A DNA stretch of 64,000 nucleotides from a virus. This document shows positions 7,666-15,925 of this stretch, one piece after another. How positions within the stretch are numbered: the first letter of the stretch is position 1; every line of letters starts with the position of its first letter. Made by a program: the position numbers and the translations under genes. The notes beneath the pieces were generated by a model. The model searched no databases. It saw only the letters and a program-made list of their open reading frames with translations, and had not been told where the DNA came from. The stretch spans positions 1 to 64,000 of the IMG/VR virus record IMGVR_UViG_3300017917_005108; one strand, 5' to 3'.

Positions 7666-7673
7666 TATTTATT
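7666..7673 (-). promoter_or_regulatory. T4-type late promoter octamer AATAAATA
   Basis: AATAAATA with a 7-nt spacer to the ATG at 7658. This would give a leader of 0-2 nt. Confidence 0.45.
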
Positions 7674-7683
7674 CTAAATAAAA

Positions 7684-7899
7684 TTAGTTGTCCAGATCCT
7701 CGTAACTGTCTGTGTCTGTATAAGCTGAATTAATAAAAGAAATATTTTCCATATCTCTTGAGCCATATTTCATAATTTTGATTAAATAATCTAGTTCAAT
7801 TTCATTGAGGTATAAAATGCCAACCTCTTTTTCATCTACTAAAACAGATATATGAAATGCGGTATCAGAACCGCCAGAATTCTTTAATTCAAACTTCAT
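7684..7899 (-). CDS. Hypothetical acidic protein (71 aa)
   Basis: An acidic protein beginning MKFELKNSGGSDTAF and ending DTDSYEDLDN. It is predicted to be mixed strand and helix. No family recognised. Its ATG overlaps the TGA of the upstream 59-codon gene (ATGA), which supports translation of both. Confidence 0.55.
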   Translation of the reverse strand: MKFELKNSGGSDTAFHISVLVDEKEVGILYLNEIELDYLIKIMKYGSRDMENISFINSAYTDTDSYEDLDN

Positions 7900-8075
7900 T
7901 TATTATTGTTTACTGAATTTAAAATAGATAGTAGCTTATCATAAACCCCACCAACTGTAGTGAGATCACCAGCTCTAAAAATACCTTTCGTAGAACAAGC
8001 TTCAATAAGAGTAGCTATAACTTTAAGGTCACTTAATGTTAAATTTGTGGTTAGCTCAGTGGTTTCTTGATTCAT
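7896..8075 (-). CDS. Small conserved-looking phage protein (59 aa)
   Basis: A 59-codon gene starting MNQETTELTTNLTLSDLKVI and ending LLSILNSVNNNK. The pattern 'LTLxDLKxIAxxIEAC...GxFxAxxLxxVGxxYDKL' is one I associate with short hypothetical proteins next to small phage genes in marine T4-like genomes. It is helical, with no metal site or membrane segment. The stop overlaps the next ATG by 4 nt. A late octamer lies some 24 nt upstream, so a short leader is possible here. Confidence 0.6.
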   Translation of the reverse strand: MNQETTELTTNLTLSDLKVIATLIEACSTKGIFRAGDLTTVGGVYDKLLSILNSVNNNK

Positions 8076-8112
8076 ATAAATTATTCTATATTATATAATT
8101 ATTTATTCAACA

Positions 8113-8292
8113 TTATTTTTTTAATATTTTATTTATATAACGCGACTTTAAATTTGTAATAGCGCACTGAGAGCATTTTGTTTGATTTAATTTTTCTAAA
8201 TCTTTCTTATAATCTTCTCTTAATTGTTCGCAATTTGGAATTTCGTTTGGGCAAGGTTTTGTATCATCAAAAAACAGAGCTAAAATATTCAT
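8113..8292 (-). CDS. Small four-cysteine protein, CX6CX18CX2C
   Basis: 59 codons (MNILALFFDDTKPCPNEI ... NKILKK). Cysteines at 14, 21, 40 and 43 form CPNEIPNC ... CSQC, a likely zinc-binding knuckle around a charged helix. The same spacing and many flanking residues (C-P-x-E-I-x-N-C-E-x-L-R ... LKSxxI) recur at the N-terminus of the 156-residue protein at 20618-21088, so the two are paralogous. Function unknown. Its ATG abuts the stop of the upstream gene. Confidence 0.6.
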   Translation of the reverse strand: MNILALFFDDTKPCPNEIPNCEQLREDYKKDLEKLNQTKCSQCAITNLKSRYINKILKK

Positions 8293-8502
8293 TTAAACAG
8301 CAAAGCCGCTATTTACGTCGTATACTAGTGCTCCTTGATAATCTGTAATTTTTACTATCTCTTGATAGTTATTTGTTCTATTGTATGCTTTTTTATGTGC
8401 TTGTAGAGCACAGTCTTCTTCAATAATAAATTTAAATGACTTTTTGTTAACTAAATCCTTAACAAAAATTGTAAACTTTTCAATATACATATCCATATAC
8501 AT
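8293..8502 (-). CDS. Hypothetical protein (up to 69 aa)
   Basis: A small alpha/beta protein. Three in-frame ATGs (8502, 8496, 8490) give MYMDMYIEKF..., and the true start is undecided. It ends YDVNSGFAV. No family recognised, no membrane segment. It is directly followed by the four-Cys gene, with no gap between the stop and the next ATG. Confidence 0.5.
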   Translation of the reverse strand: MYMDMYIEKFTIFVKDLVNKKSFKFIIEEDCALQAHKKAYNRTNNYQEIVKITDYQGALVYDVNSGFAV

Positions 8503-8531
8503 ATAATATAATTAAAAAGTTAATTATCAAG

Positions 8532-8864
8532 TCATTTTTTTGTAACTAAAGCTTTATAAAGGTAGGCTATTGACGGATATGTGAGTGCTGCTAATGGAAT
8601 AAAGGTTAATGGTAAGTTATTTAGTAAAATTAGTATTGAACTGACAAAAATAGATGTCCAAAAAGAAAAACAAATCCAGCAACTAGATAATGTACCGAGT
8701 TTTATATTTTTAGTTAAAAGCCAAGTATCAAAATCTTCTTGAGTTACAAATTCTTTATTAAAAATTTCTCCAATTGAAATTTTAAACGGGCTAAAAAACC
8801 ATATTACTAATACAGTTAAGACGGTAAAGAGGCCTATTAAATATGGCATTAAAAATTCTGACAT
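8532..8864 (-). CDS. Small integral membrane protein with CWIC motif
   Basis: 110 residues with three hydrophobic segments (about 5-25, 58-82 and 85-105). A hydrophilic loop carries FVTQEDFDTWL between the first two. The second segment begins SSCWICFSFW, a Cys pair resembling the CxxC of DUF1360-type small membrane proteins; that link is tentative. It could act in envelope perturbation or lysis, but there is no direct evidence. It is the first gene of its minus-strand run, and the late octamer is 5 nt from the ATG. Confidence 0.6.
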   Translation of the reverse strand: MSEFLMPYLIGLFTVLTVLVIWFFSPFKISIGEIFNKEFVTQEDFDTWLLTKNIKLGTLSSCWICFSFWTSIFVSSILILLNNLPLTFIPLAALTYPSIAYLYKALVTKK

Positions 8865-8869
8865 AAAAA

Positions 8870-8877
8870 TATTTAAA
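8870..8877 (-). promoter_or_regulatory. T4-type late promoter octamer TTTAAATA
   Basis: TTTAAATA, spacer ATTTTT trimmed to 5 nt (TTTTT), then ATG at 8864. It lies in the 132-bp divergent gap before the SGNH-like gene. Confidence 0.5.
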
Positions 8878-8996
8878 TGGAATAATTAATATTTCAATAT
8901 AAATTTTTTAATGATTAATATTATAAAACATATAATATTTTTTTTGAGACTTAAGCGAAGAAAAGCTACCAAAAAACAAAAATTTATTTATAATAT

Positions 8997-9854
8997 ATGG
9001 TAAATTGCGATAAAGAGTATTTGATTGTTGTAGGTGACAGTAATAGTTATGGTTCAGAATCAATAGTAGATGGGGATATGGACAGTAGAGAAAATATAAA
9101 CAATTGTTATGGATTTTTTTTAGCAGAAAAATTAGGTATTAAAAAAGAAAATTATCATAATTTGTCTTTACCGGGAGCATCTAATCTCTATATAAGTAAA
9201 AAGGTAACAGAATCTTTAGCCTATTTTGAAGAGAAAAATATAGATTTTAGTAAATTGTTAGTAATTGTTGGTTGGTCAGAGCCAACTAGAACAACTATTA
9301 CATTTCCCGGGGAAAAAACAGCTCAAGTTTCCCTATTTCTTTATAACTTATTCTATAAAGTAACTCTTACAGAGCTGTTAACTAAAAAAAGCAAGACTCC
9401 TAAATCAGTTGAGTTTGAATATGATAAAGAGATATACAAAAAATATCTCTCAAAGTGTAAGGAATATCCCTATTATGAGTCTCTTATTAAAGGACTAGGA
9501 TTATATTTTCTAAACTCTGATCTTGCTTTATATCAGGATTTAATCTTAAGACGTGGTGTTGTGGGTATACTTGAAAATAAAGGTATTAATTATTTTTCTT
9601 TTCCTACAATAAGAGAGATTTATTTTAAAAACTACTTTGATATAATTAATACTTTCTCTATTAAAAATAATATATTTACTTTTAAAAAAAATAAGTACTT
9701 TTTTAACTCAAAAAGCCATGCATTAAATTTTTGTTTTTTTGAAAAATTTAGTAAGTTCGGAAGAAGTTCTGTTGCAGGGCACCTAAAGCGTGAAGCGCAT
9801 AATGAGGTTGCAGAGTTTATTTTTAATGAGCTTAGAGCTAGAAAAATTATTTAA
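8997..9854 (+). CDS. SGNH/GDSL hydrolase-like protein
   Basis: 285 residues. The N-terminus LIVVGDSNSYGSE (G13-D14-S15) matches SGNH block I, with Ser15 as candidate nucleophile. NLSLPGASN supplies the block II Gly/Asn region, and AGHLKREAHN near the C-terminus supplies a His in the place of block V (the usual DxxH Asp is not obvious). Such enzymes deacetylate or hydrolyse esters of sugars. Here it opens the accessory island next to a glycosyltransferase, so sugar O-acyl chemistry is plausible. It overlaps the convergent GT31-like gene by 4 nt. Confidence 0.65.
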   Translation: MVNCDKEYLIVVGDSNSYGSESIVDGDMDSRENINNCYGFFLAEKLGIKKENYHNLSLPGASNLYISKKVTESLAYFEEKNIDFSKLLVIVGWSEPTRTTITFPGEKTAQVSLFLYNLFYKVTLTELLTKKSKTPKSVEFEYDKEIYKKYLSKCKEYPYYESLIKGLGLYFLNSDLALYQDLILRRGVVGILENKGINYFSFPTIREIYFKNYFDIINTFSIKNNIFTFKKNKYFFNSKSHALNFCFFEKFSKFGRSSVAGHLKREAHNEVAEFIFNELRARKII

Positions 9855-10618
9855 ATTAAAGCATTATTGTAATATGGATTGAGCGGTATAAACTTTTGCA
9901 AAATAGACATTTTTTCACTAAAATTATCAATTTTGTGCAATTTATTAAAAAGTAAATAGTTAACAGGATGAATTATTAAGCCATCTTTAGATATATCAAA
10001 AAATTTATAATTTTTATTTTTACCCAAGTTTAATATTGCGGCATTATTTAAATTGCAATGGTAGCCAATGGTTACATCTTCTTGATAGAATGGACATACA
10101 TTTTTTTTAAAGCTTTCTACTATTTTTACTGCAATTTGTCTACTTAAAAAATAGCATCCACCTACAGCATATTTGAAATTTCTATTATAGCCTGTATAGC
10201 TATTAAATGTTATCTGTGAATTTTTAGTTTTTAGTTTATAGTATTTTTCTGAATTTTTTAATCTTTTTTTGTGTTTATTAAAGCTCGTTATTATTCCTAT
10301 ATAATCTCTTCCTTTAAAATCTAATTTAGATAATACATCTAAATCTAAATATGTATCATCATCTACTTTTGCAATATAATCAAATCTTTTTGCAGAATTT
10401 AATGCATGTTCAATCATTTTAATAACTTTATATTTTATAGAAATATAGCTATCTTCTACATTAACGAGAATATATGGTAGATTAACATTTATACTATCAT
10501 TTTTACCGAGAAAAAAGTTAAATTCATACCCACTTTTAGAATAATATTTTATTAAAGACTTATGCTTATGTAAATTATTTTTATGCGTAATAATACCTAA
10601 ATAAATATTTTTATTCAT
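9851..10618 (-). CDS. GT31-like (beta-1,3-galactosyltransferase/Fringe fold) glycosyltransferase
   Basis: 255 residues. The donor-site DDD lies at 86-88 in YIAKVDDDTYL. A later AVGGCYFLSR and the acidic QEDVTIGYH motif follow in the order expected for GT31 and Fringe enzymes, where ED(V) precedes a catalytic acidic residue. No signal peptide, so it acts in the cytoplasm. Substrate unknown. A weaker late-like octamer, TAAAAATA, lies 6 nt before the ATG. The gene is divergent from the AsnB-like gene across 84 bp that hold no other gene. Confidence 0.7.
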   Translation of the reverse strand: MNKNIYLGIITHKNNLHKHKSLIKYYSKSGYEFNFFLGKNDSINVNLPYILVNVEDSYISIKYKVIKMIEHALNSAKRFDYIAKVDDDTYLDLDVLSKLDFKGRDYIGIITSFNKHKKRLKNSEKYYKLKTKNSQITFNSYTGYNRNFKYAVGGCYFLSRQIAVKIVESFKKNVCPFYQEDVTIGYHCNLNNAAILNLGKNKNYKFFDISKDGLIIHPVNYLLFNKLHKIDNFSEKMSILQKFIPLNPYYNNALI

Positions 10619-10688
10619 TTACTATATTTTTAATACTTAGCCTTCTAATTACTAGAAATCAATATAACTAGACTTCTAAATTTTTACT

Positions 10689-10696
10689 TATAAATT
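10689..10696 (+). promoter_or_regulatory. Late-promoter-like octamer TATAAATT
   Basis: TATAAATT differs from the T4 consensus only in the last base and lies 6 nt before the ATG at 10703. Confidence 0.35.
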
Positions 10697-10702
10697 ATAT
10701 AA

Positions 10703-12103
10703 ATGAGTGGTTTTTTAGTCACTAATAAAAATATAAATGATAATAATTTAGAAAAGGTAAATTTTTTTTTAAAAAAAAGAGGACCAGATGAAACTACATT
10801 TTCTAATTACGATGATTTATCTATTATCTTTAATTTAAACAACATAAGCAATAATATATGTAGGTATCCGTTTATTCGTGATAATATTTTAATTTTACTT
10901 GACGGAGAAGTCTTTAATTATAGAGACATTTATAAAGAATCTAACTCTTGTTGTGAAAGCATTTTTCATAATTACAAAAACAAAAGAAAAAATTTCTTGA
11001 ATGGTATTGATGGTGAATATGCTATTGTTTTAGTTGATTTTAATAAAAATTTAATCTACGCTACTACAGATTTATTTGAAACAAAACCATTATATATAAG
11101 CATTCAGGATGAAAGCTTTGGAATCAGCTCTCTTCCTAGTGCACTTAAAGCACTTGGATTTAAAAAAATAAAAAATTTTAGAAGTAATTGTGCTCTTGAG
11201 TTTAATCTCAAAAATAAAAAAATTCAAGATATGTATAGTTATTATAAATTTGATATTAATAATGAGCACAAAAAACATTTTGAAGACTGGCATATAGCTT
11301 TTGAAAATGCTGTAAAAAAAAGAGTATCATCTTTGCTACCCACAAGTAATATATGCTTGTCTCTGAGTGAGGGCTATGATAGTGGAGCTGTCGCTGCTAG
11401 TTTTAAGAAGTTTGATATATCTTGTTTTTATTTCTCTTACATTACTCAATTGAATAACCCTGAAGTTTTAAATTATAGACATGATATTGATACTAATCTT
11501 CCTTTAAATAAGAATGGTGAATTATTTATAAGCCCAAATTTTAAAAATAAAAAATTAATACCTATCGATGATAAAACATTTAATATTAGCAAAGCATTAT
11601 ATAAAAGCTTAAATGAAAGTTTTTATTATATAACTTACTTAAATAACGGTACTTTAGTTAAGCGCAAAGGTGATAATCATTTTATGACGTTCATTTATTA
11701 TAGTTTTTATAATTTTATAAAGAATAATAAAATAAAAGTAGGATTTACTGGTATTTCTGGTGACGGAGTAGCATACCCTAACGTAAATGAAATAATTAAA
11801 AAATATAATAGCATACTGCCTATTGCAAACGGCGGAGCAGGAAGCAATCTTCAAGCAAGTATAATATTTGGTAATTTAGGTGTTGAAAGTAGATCTCCTT
11901 TTACAGACCCTGCGCTTCTTCAGGAAAGTCTATGGATGGATAAGAGTGTTTATAGAAATGAAAATAATAATTTAAAAGCCCCTATTCATGATTATCTAGA
12001 AAAAGAAAAATTTCCATTTTATTCTAGAGACAAAACCGGTAAACTAAAGCATGAAAAATATGGATTTGGAAATTACTTAAACTTTAACATTTTATGTGAC
12101 TAA
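10703..12103 (+). CDS. Asparagine synthetase B-like protein lacking the catalytic Cys
   Basis: 466 residues with class-II glutamine amidotransferase then synthetase domains. RRGPD-like RGPD (26-29), DGEVFNYRD (67-75) and TDLFETKPLY (122-131) match the glutaminase half. LSLSEGYDSG (219-228) is the PP-loop (SGGxDS in the family), and SGDGVAYP matches SGxGxDE poorly. The nucleophilic Cys2 of the family is Ser here (MSGF), and the PP-loop reads SEGYDS. So glutaminase activity is probably lost; it may use ammonia, or adenylate and amidate another substrate, or be inactive. It is followed by a coupled gene (TAATG). Confidence 0.75.
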   Translation: MSGFLVTNKNINDNNLEKVNFFLKKRGPDETTFSNYDDLSIIFNLNNISNNICRYPFIRDNILILLDGEVFNYRDIYKESNSCCESIFHNYKNKRKNFLNGIDGEYAIVLVDFNKNLIYATTDLFETKPLYISIQDESFGISSLPSALKALGFKKIKNFRSNCALEFNLKNKKIQDMYSYYKFDINNEHKKHFEDWHIAFENAVKKRVSSLLPTSNICLSLSEGYDSGAVAASFKKFDISCFYFSYITQLNNPEVLNYRHDIDTNLPLNKNGELFISPNFKNKKLIPIDDKTFNISKALYKSLNESFYYITYLNNGTLVKRKGDNHFMTFIYYSFYNFIKNNKIKVGFTGISGDGVAYPNVNEIIKKYNSILPIANGGAGSNLQASIIFGNLGVESRSPFTDPALLQESLWMDKSVYRNENNNLKAPIHDYLEKEKFPFYSRDKTGKLKHEKYGFGNYLNFNILCD

Positions 12104-12837
12104 TGAATTTTAAATCTTTTTTATTAAGCAATCAGGTCTCTACTTTTTTTAATAAGTATAAAAATATTATTGGTAATAATAATACCTTAGCTGTATTAAT
12201 TTCAAAAAATTATAAAAATAAAAGCACAATTTCTACTAAAATATACTGTGAACTGAGAGATAATAATGTAGATATATATAAAAACTTTTTTACAGATACA
12301 TTATTAATAGAACAGCTATTACCTTTTTGGAATAAAGATAGAGAATCTAGTCTTTGTGTTGGGTTAAAATATATAGAGAGTGAGAAAATATATGTTCCGT
12401 ACTTCCATATAAAATTTAATTATAATAAAATTATTAATTTAAATATCTATAAACCCGAAAAAAGTATATTACCAGAAAATAACCTTAGAGGGATATCTAT
12501 TGAATTTTACAAAACACCTGTCATTAAAAAATATTTTTATTATAACAGCATTTTAGAAAAAGAATTTTTTTCAAAAAAATTTAAATTACATCAACTTCCA
12601 TCTCATTTTGAATATACAGAGTACAATAATTTAAATAAAATGATATTTGTTTATGAAAATAATACAAATATAAAAACAACAACAAATATTTTAAAATTAA
12701 AAAACAAAAAAATTAATTCAGATATAAAATCTACCTATAAATTGTATAAGGTATTACCTTGCTTTTATGGAAAATATATCTCTGATGATGTTACCAGTGT
12801 TTACTGGTCTTTAACAAAGAAGAAACTATTATTTTAA
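12103..12837 (+). CDS. Hypothetical protein coupled to the AsnB-like gene (244 aa)
   Basis: No family recognised. The protein is Asn/Lys/Tyr rich with alternating strands and helices (IYCELRDNNVDIY, LLPFWNKDRESSLCVGLKYI). It ends SVYWSLTKKKLLF. There is no signal peptide or membrane span. The start codon shares a base with the stop of the AsnB-like gene (TAATG), so the two proteins are likely made together and may form a substrate and partner pair. It is convergent with the dioxygenase gene (4 nt overlap). Confidence 0.6.
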   Translation: MNFKSFLLSNQVSTFFNKYKNIIGNNNTLAVLISKNYKNKSTISTKIYCELRDNNVDIYKNFFTDTLLIEQLLPFWNKDRESSLCVGLKYIESEKIYVPYFHIKFNYNKIINLNIYKPEKSILPENNLRGISIEFYKTPVIKKYFYYNSILEKEFFSKKFKLHQLPSHFEYTEYNNLNKMIFVYENNTNIKTTTNILKLKNKKINSDIKSTYKLYKVLPCFYGKYISDDVTSVYWSLTKKKLLF

Positions 12838-13592
12838 GTATTAAACCATTGCTTGTCAAAGTTAGTACTACCGTCAGTTATCCTAAAATCTAAAGAAAAT
12901 CTTTTGCCTGTCGTAGTGTTTGTACTACCATGAAGAACATCGCTTCTAAAAATAACTGCATCTCCTTTATTCATATTATTTGCAACCCATGTAGTACTCA
13001 TTTCAGCAGGAGTAATATCTATTTTTGCATCTTGCCATGAACTTGAGGGGTTAACTGAATTAAAAGATGATTTAACTTTATCTATATAAGTCTGCAGGTT
13101 AGTGTTGCTCTCATCTGGTTTTACTAGGCAGAGAACACCATTATTCACTTCTAAGTCTTCTAGTGCAACCCAAATTGTATAAAAATAAGAATTTTGAATA
13201 AAGAAAAACCTATCACAATGCGGATAAGTACCGTGTGTATTTTGTGTTTTTCTTACCCATAAATGGTTTGATAGTACGGGATCTTTTAGAAATTTAAAAG
13301 ATTCAAACAAGGGACTATTTTTGATAGAGAAGTATAAATCAACGTCTGTATCAAAGAAGTATTGTTTTTGAAATTTAAATGTATCTTTAGCTTTGGAAAT
13401 ATTTTTAAAATAAAACATTCTTTTATCGTCTTCGAATTGCTGAATTATTTTTGTTAATTGAATATTGGATACATCCAGAGCATTTCTTAAATATACAAAG
13501 CTATTTTTTAAAAGATAATCATGATAATCAAAAAGTGTATAAAAAGGAGCATTTTCTATACTTACTTCGTCTCCAAATATTTGGGCATTCAC
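12834..13592 (-). CDS. PhyH-like Fe(II)/2-oxoglutarate dioxygenase
   Basis: 252 residues, GTG start. The iron-binding facial triad is clear: H125-x-D127 in TYPHCDRFFF and H221 in SDVLHGSTN, with R231 (GKRFSLDFR) to bind 2-oxoglutarate. WVALEDLEVNNGVLCLV is the typical PhyH strand pair. Enzymes of this family hydroxylate diverse small molecules, sugars, lipids or amino acids. The substrate is unknown; neighbours include an amidotransferase-like gene and radical SAM genes. The late octamer is 7 nt upstream. Confidence 0.8.
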   Translation of the reverse strand: MNAQIFGDEVSIENAPFYTLFDYHDYLLKNSFVYLRNALDVSNIQLTKIIQQFEDDKRMFYFKNISKAKDTFKFQKQYFFDTDVDLYFSIKNSPLFESFKFLKDPVLSNHLWVRKTQNTHGTYPHCDRFFFIQNSYFYTIWVALEDLEVNNGVLCLVKPDESNTNLQTYIDKVKSSFNSVNPSSSWQDAKIDITPAEMSTTWVANNMNKGDAVIFRSDVLHGSTNTTTGKRFSLDFRITDGSTNFDKQWFNT

Positions 13593-13599
13593 TATATAT

Positions 13600-13607
13600 T
13601 ATTTATT
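13600..13607 (-). promoter_or_regulatory. T4-type late promoter octamer AATAAATA
   Basis: AATAAATA with a 7-nt spacer to the GTG of the dioxygenase gene. Confidence 0.45.
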
Positions 13608-13639
13608 TTGTTTTTAAATATTATCTATTAAGTAATTGC

Positions 13640-14596
13640 ATGATTTATGTTGGTGATTTAGAAGCAGATTTGCATGAAAAGTGTAATTTAAAGTGCGTAC
13701 AGTGTTCACATAGTTCTCCTCATAGTAATTCAGATGATAAAAATTATAGTATTGAAGCATTTAATAAAGATTTAAATATATTATCAAAACATCTTCATAG
13801 TAGAGTTTTTAGAATTGTAGGTGGCGAGCCATTACTTAATAAAAATTTAGTAAAATTTATAGAAAATATTAAAAATGTAAAAATATCAGATAAAGTTTCT
13901 ATGTTTACTAACGGTCTATTAATTAGTAAAACGGATCCCAGGGTTTTTGAATTGCTTGATGAAATTAGAATTAGTGTTTACGATCTAGAGCCACAAAAAA
14001 TGATAGCTATTAAAAATAATATAGATTATTTAAAACAGTTTAAAAATTTAAATGTTGAATATAATTGTTTAAAAACATTTTTAGTTTTTAATATTGTTGA
14101 AAAAAATAAAAATCAAGAGTTAGTTAAAAAAATATTTGATAATTGTTATCATAAAAAAGACTCTTATAGTATTTTTAATGGTAAATTTTATAGGTGTTTT
14201 GCTGCGCGTAAAAAATATAATTTTTTGTCAAAACATAAAGAATTGGTAAAAGATGATTTTGAATACCTTAGAGATAACAAGCAAGACTATCTAAATATAG
14301 ATAAAAATGTAACGGAAGAATCATTGAAACAATTTATTTTTAATGATAATCCTTTATCAGCTTGTGCATGGTGTTTAGGCTGTTCTGGTAAAAAAATAAA
14401 AAATTATCAAATTAATCAAAGTGAGCCTGAGTATATAGGTACACTTGAGGACATAAATTTTAATGAAGGCAGCTCCTATGTAAGCAATTGTCTTTTGAGT
14501 TGGCATAGAAAAAAAGTTGAAGAGCTTAATAAGGATGAATTCTATAATTACGACTCTTTAAAAAGCTATAAAAAATCACATAGTACTACTTTTTAA
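13640..14596 (+). CDS. Radical SAM protein 1
   Basis: 318 residues from the ATG at 13640. An upstream in-frame extension overlaps the dioxygenase gene and is rejected. The [4Fe-4S] motif CNLKCVQC (C15, C19, C22) sits at the N-terminus, followed by VGGEPLL (60-66), the SAM-binding GGE. The C-terminal third has a Cys-rich region (FYRCFA ... CAWCLGCSG) that could hold an auxiliary cluster of twitch/SPASM type. Unlike the five following radical SAM proteins, it has no N-terminal Cys domain. Function unknown. The 3' end overlaps radical SAM 2 by 21 nt convergently. Confidence 0.8.
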   Translation: MIYVGDLEADLHEKCNLKCVQCSHSSPHSNSDDKNYSIEAFNKDLNILSKHLHSRVFRIVGGEPLLNKNLVKFIENIKNVKISDKVSMFTNGLLISKTDPRVFELLDEIRISVYDLEPQKMIAIKNNIDYLKQFKNLNVEYNCLKTFLVFNIVEKNKNQELVKKIFDNCYHKKDSYSIFNGKFYRCFAARKKYNFLSKHKELVKDDFEYLRDNKQDYLNIDKNVTEESLKQFIFNDNPLSACAWCLGCSGKKIKNYQINQSEPEYIGTLEDINFNEGSSYVSNCLLSWHRKKVEELNKDEFYNYDSLKSYKKSHSTTF

Positions 14597-15925
14597 TGAA
14601 GAAATGACTCCATCCAGCCTTGACTGATAATATGTCTTGAATTTAAATTTACTTAAAAACTTTATTATTTCTTCTTTTTTACTTTCAGCAAGCGTATAAA
14701 TCGATACTTCTGGTAGTAGAGAAGCTGATACTTCTGTAATTTTATCCTTTAAATTAAAATACGATACGGTATCTTTAACACCATTTTCGTGAATACCTTT
14801 TATACGTCCTCCTAAAGGCCCTCTAACTGTGTTTATAGAAAGATCTATATTATACTTTATACAAAATTCTATAATATTGGGTAATTCATATATGTTTTGT
14901 ATCATTGGACAAAAAGCTATTCCTGCAACACGGTTTAAATCATTAAAAAAATTAAAAGTTTCTAAAACTGTTTTTAAATTACCGTTTTTACGTATAAATG
15001 AATAGGTATTTTCATTTAGTGAGTCAAGACTAAAAATAAGTTTAAAATTTGGCAATGAGAGTACAGTTTCTTTTACTTTGTTATTTAAAATTGAACCATT
15101 AGTTGTTGCAAAAACATTAATATTGGGGTTCAAATTTAAAATTTCATTCCAAATTTTGTAATATATAGGAGTTAAAAATGGCTCACCGCCTAAAAAATTA
15201 CATACCTTTAAATGAGGTATAAACTCCTTAAGTTGATCTACAAAATTATTATCATAAACTTGTTTAAGCGGGTCTAATTTTTCTCTGTTTTTTCTTATAG
15301 ATGAAGAAAAATATCCACCGCACATAATACATTCATAATTACAAATATTAGTAATTTCAAATTCAAAAACTGATGGAAATTGGTTATTAGTATAATTAGA
15401 ATAAAAATCAAACTTATGTAGTAAGGAATTTTTAAAATTACCCGTTTTAATCTGATTAAAACATAAATCACATCCTTTTGAAAAATCAAACTCAGCTAAA
15501 CTTTTTCTCATATGATCTAGATAAGCACCAAACCAGACTTCTTTTATACTGTTTTTTGGAAAAGATCCTAAGCTAAACGATCTACTATAACAGCAAACAT
15601 TAATATTACCTGTTTTATCAAAATTTAGAGTAGTGTAAGGAGCATTACATATATATTTTCTTGAACTATGATTAGCATTAAAATACTTTTTAGCTAAAAT
15701 TTTATTGTTGAGCTGTGTAATAATTGTGGAACCTATTTTATCAGTAGAAAAATTTTCTAAAACAAAGTTGAAGTCGCTTACCCCACTATAATTTACCAGA
15801 TCAATAAATTGAGTAAAAAAAACTTTTAATTCTAAAGTATTATTATTTAAAGTTTTATACTTTTTAAAATAATCTTTTAAATCGTTTAATTTTTTTCTGT
15901 TTGCTGCGGTGAGGTTAAATGTCAT
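14576..15925 (-). CDS. Radical SAM protein 2, N-terminal twitch-like domain
   Basis: 449 residues. Residues 90-156 carry C93, CC111-112 in the strand-turn GNINVCC, and C152/C155 (CDLC), a pattern resembling SPASM/twitch auxiliary-cluster domains but placed before the radical SAM core. The core has CNYECIMC (C195, C199, C202) and LGGEPFL (245-251). Such N-twitch radical SAM proteins are often linked to peptide or sugar modification. Its ATG overlaps the stop of radical SAM 3 by 4 nt, giving one unit with radical SAM 4 and 3 upstream. Confidence 0.8.
   Translation of the reverse strand: MTFNLTAANRKKLNDLKDYFKKYKTLNNNTLELKVFFTQFIDLVNYSGVSDFNFVLENFSTDKIGSTIITQLNNKILAKKYFNANHSSRKYICNAPYTTLNFDKTGNINVCCYSRSFSLGSFPKNSIKEVWFGAYLDHMRKSLAEFDFSKGCDLCFNQIKTGNFKNSLLHKFDFYSNYTNNQFPSVFEFEITNICNYECIMCGGYFSSSIRKNREKLDPLKQVYDNNFVDQLKEFIPHLKVCNFLGGEPFLTPIYYKIWNEILNLNPNINVFATTNGSILNNKVKETVLSLPNFKLIFSLDSLNENTYSFIRKNGNLKTVLETFNFFNDLNRVAGIAFCPMIQNIYELPNIIEFCIKYNIDLSINTVRGPLGGRIKGIHENGVKDTVSYFNLKDKITEVSASLLPEVSIYTLAESKKEEIIKFLSKFKFKTYYQSRLDGVISSLKSSTM

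Noticed and set aside
8984-8994. TATAAT before the SGNH-like gene as a promoter
   Set aside because: It ends 2 nt before the ATG, so a normal start site would fall inside the gene, and no -35 is found.
10619-10702. Short inverted repeat TTCTA-ATTAC-TAGAA as terminator or operator
   Set aside because: Stem of 5 bp in very AT-rich DNA with no T-run; too weak to call.
13451-13639. N-terminal extension of radical SAM 1
   Set aside because: It is antisense to the PhyH gene, and the radical SAM family start fits the ATG at 13640.
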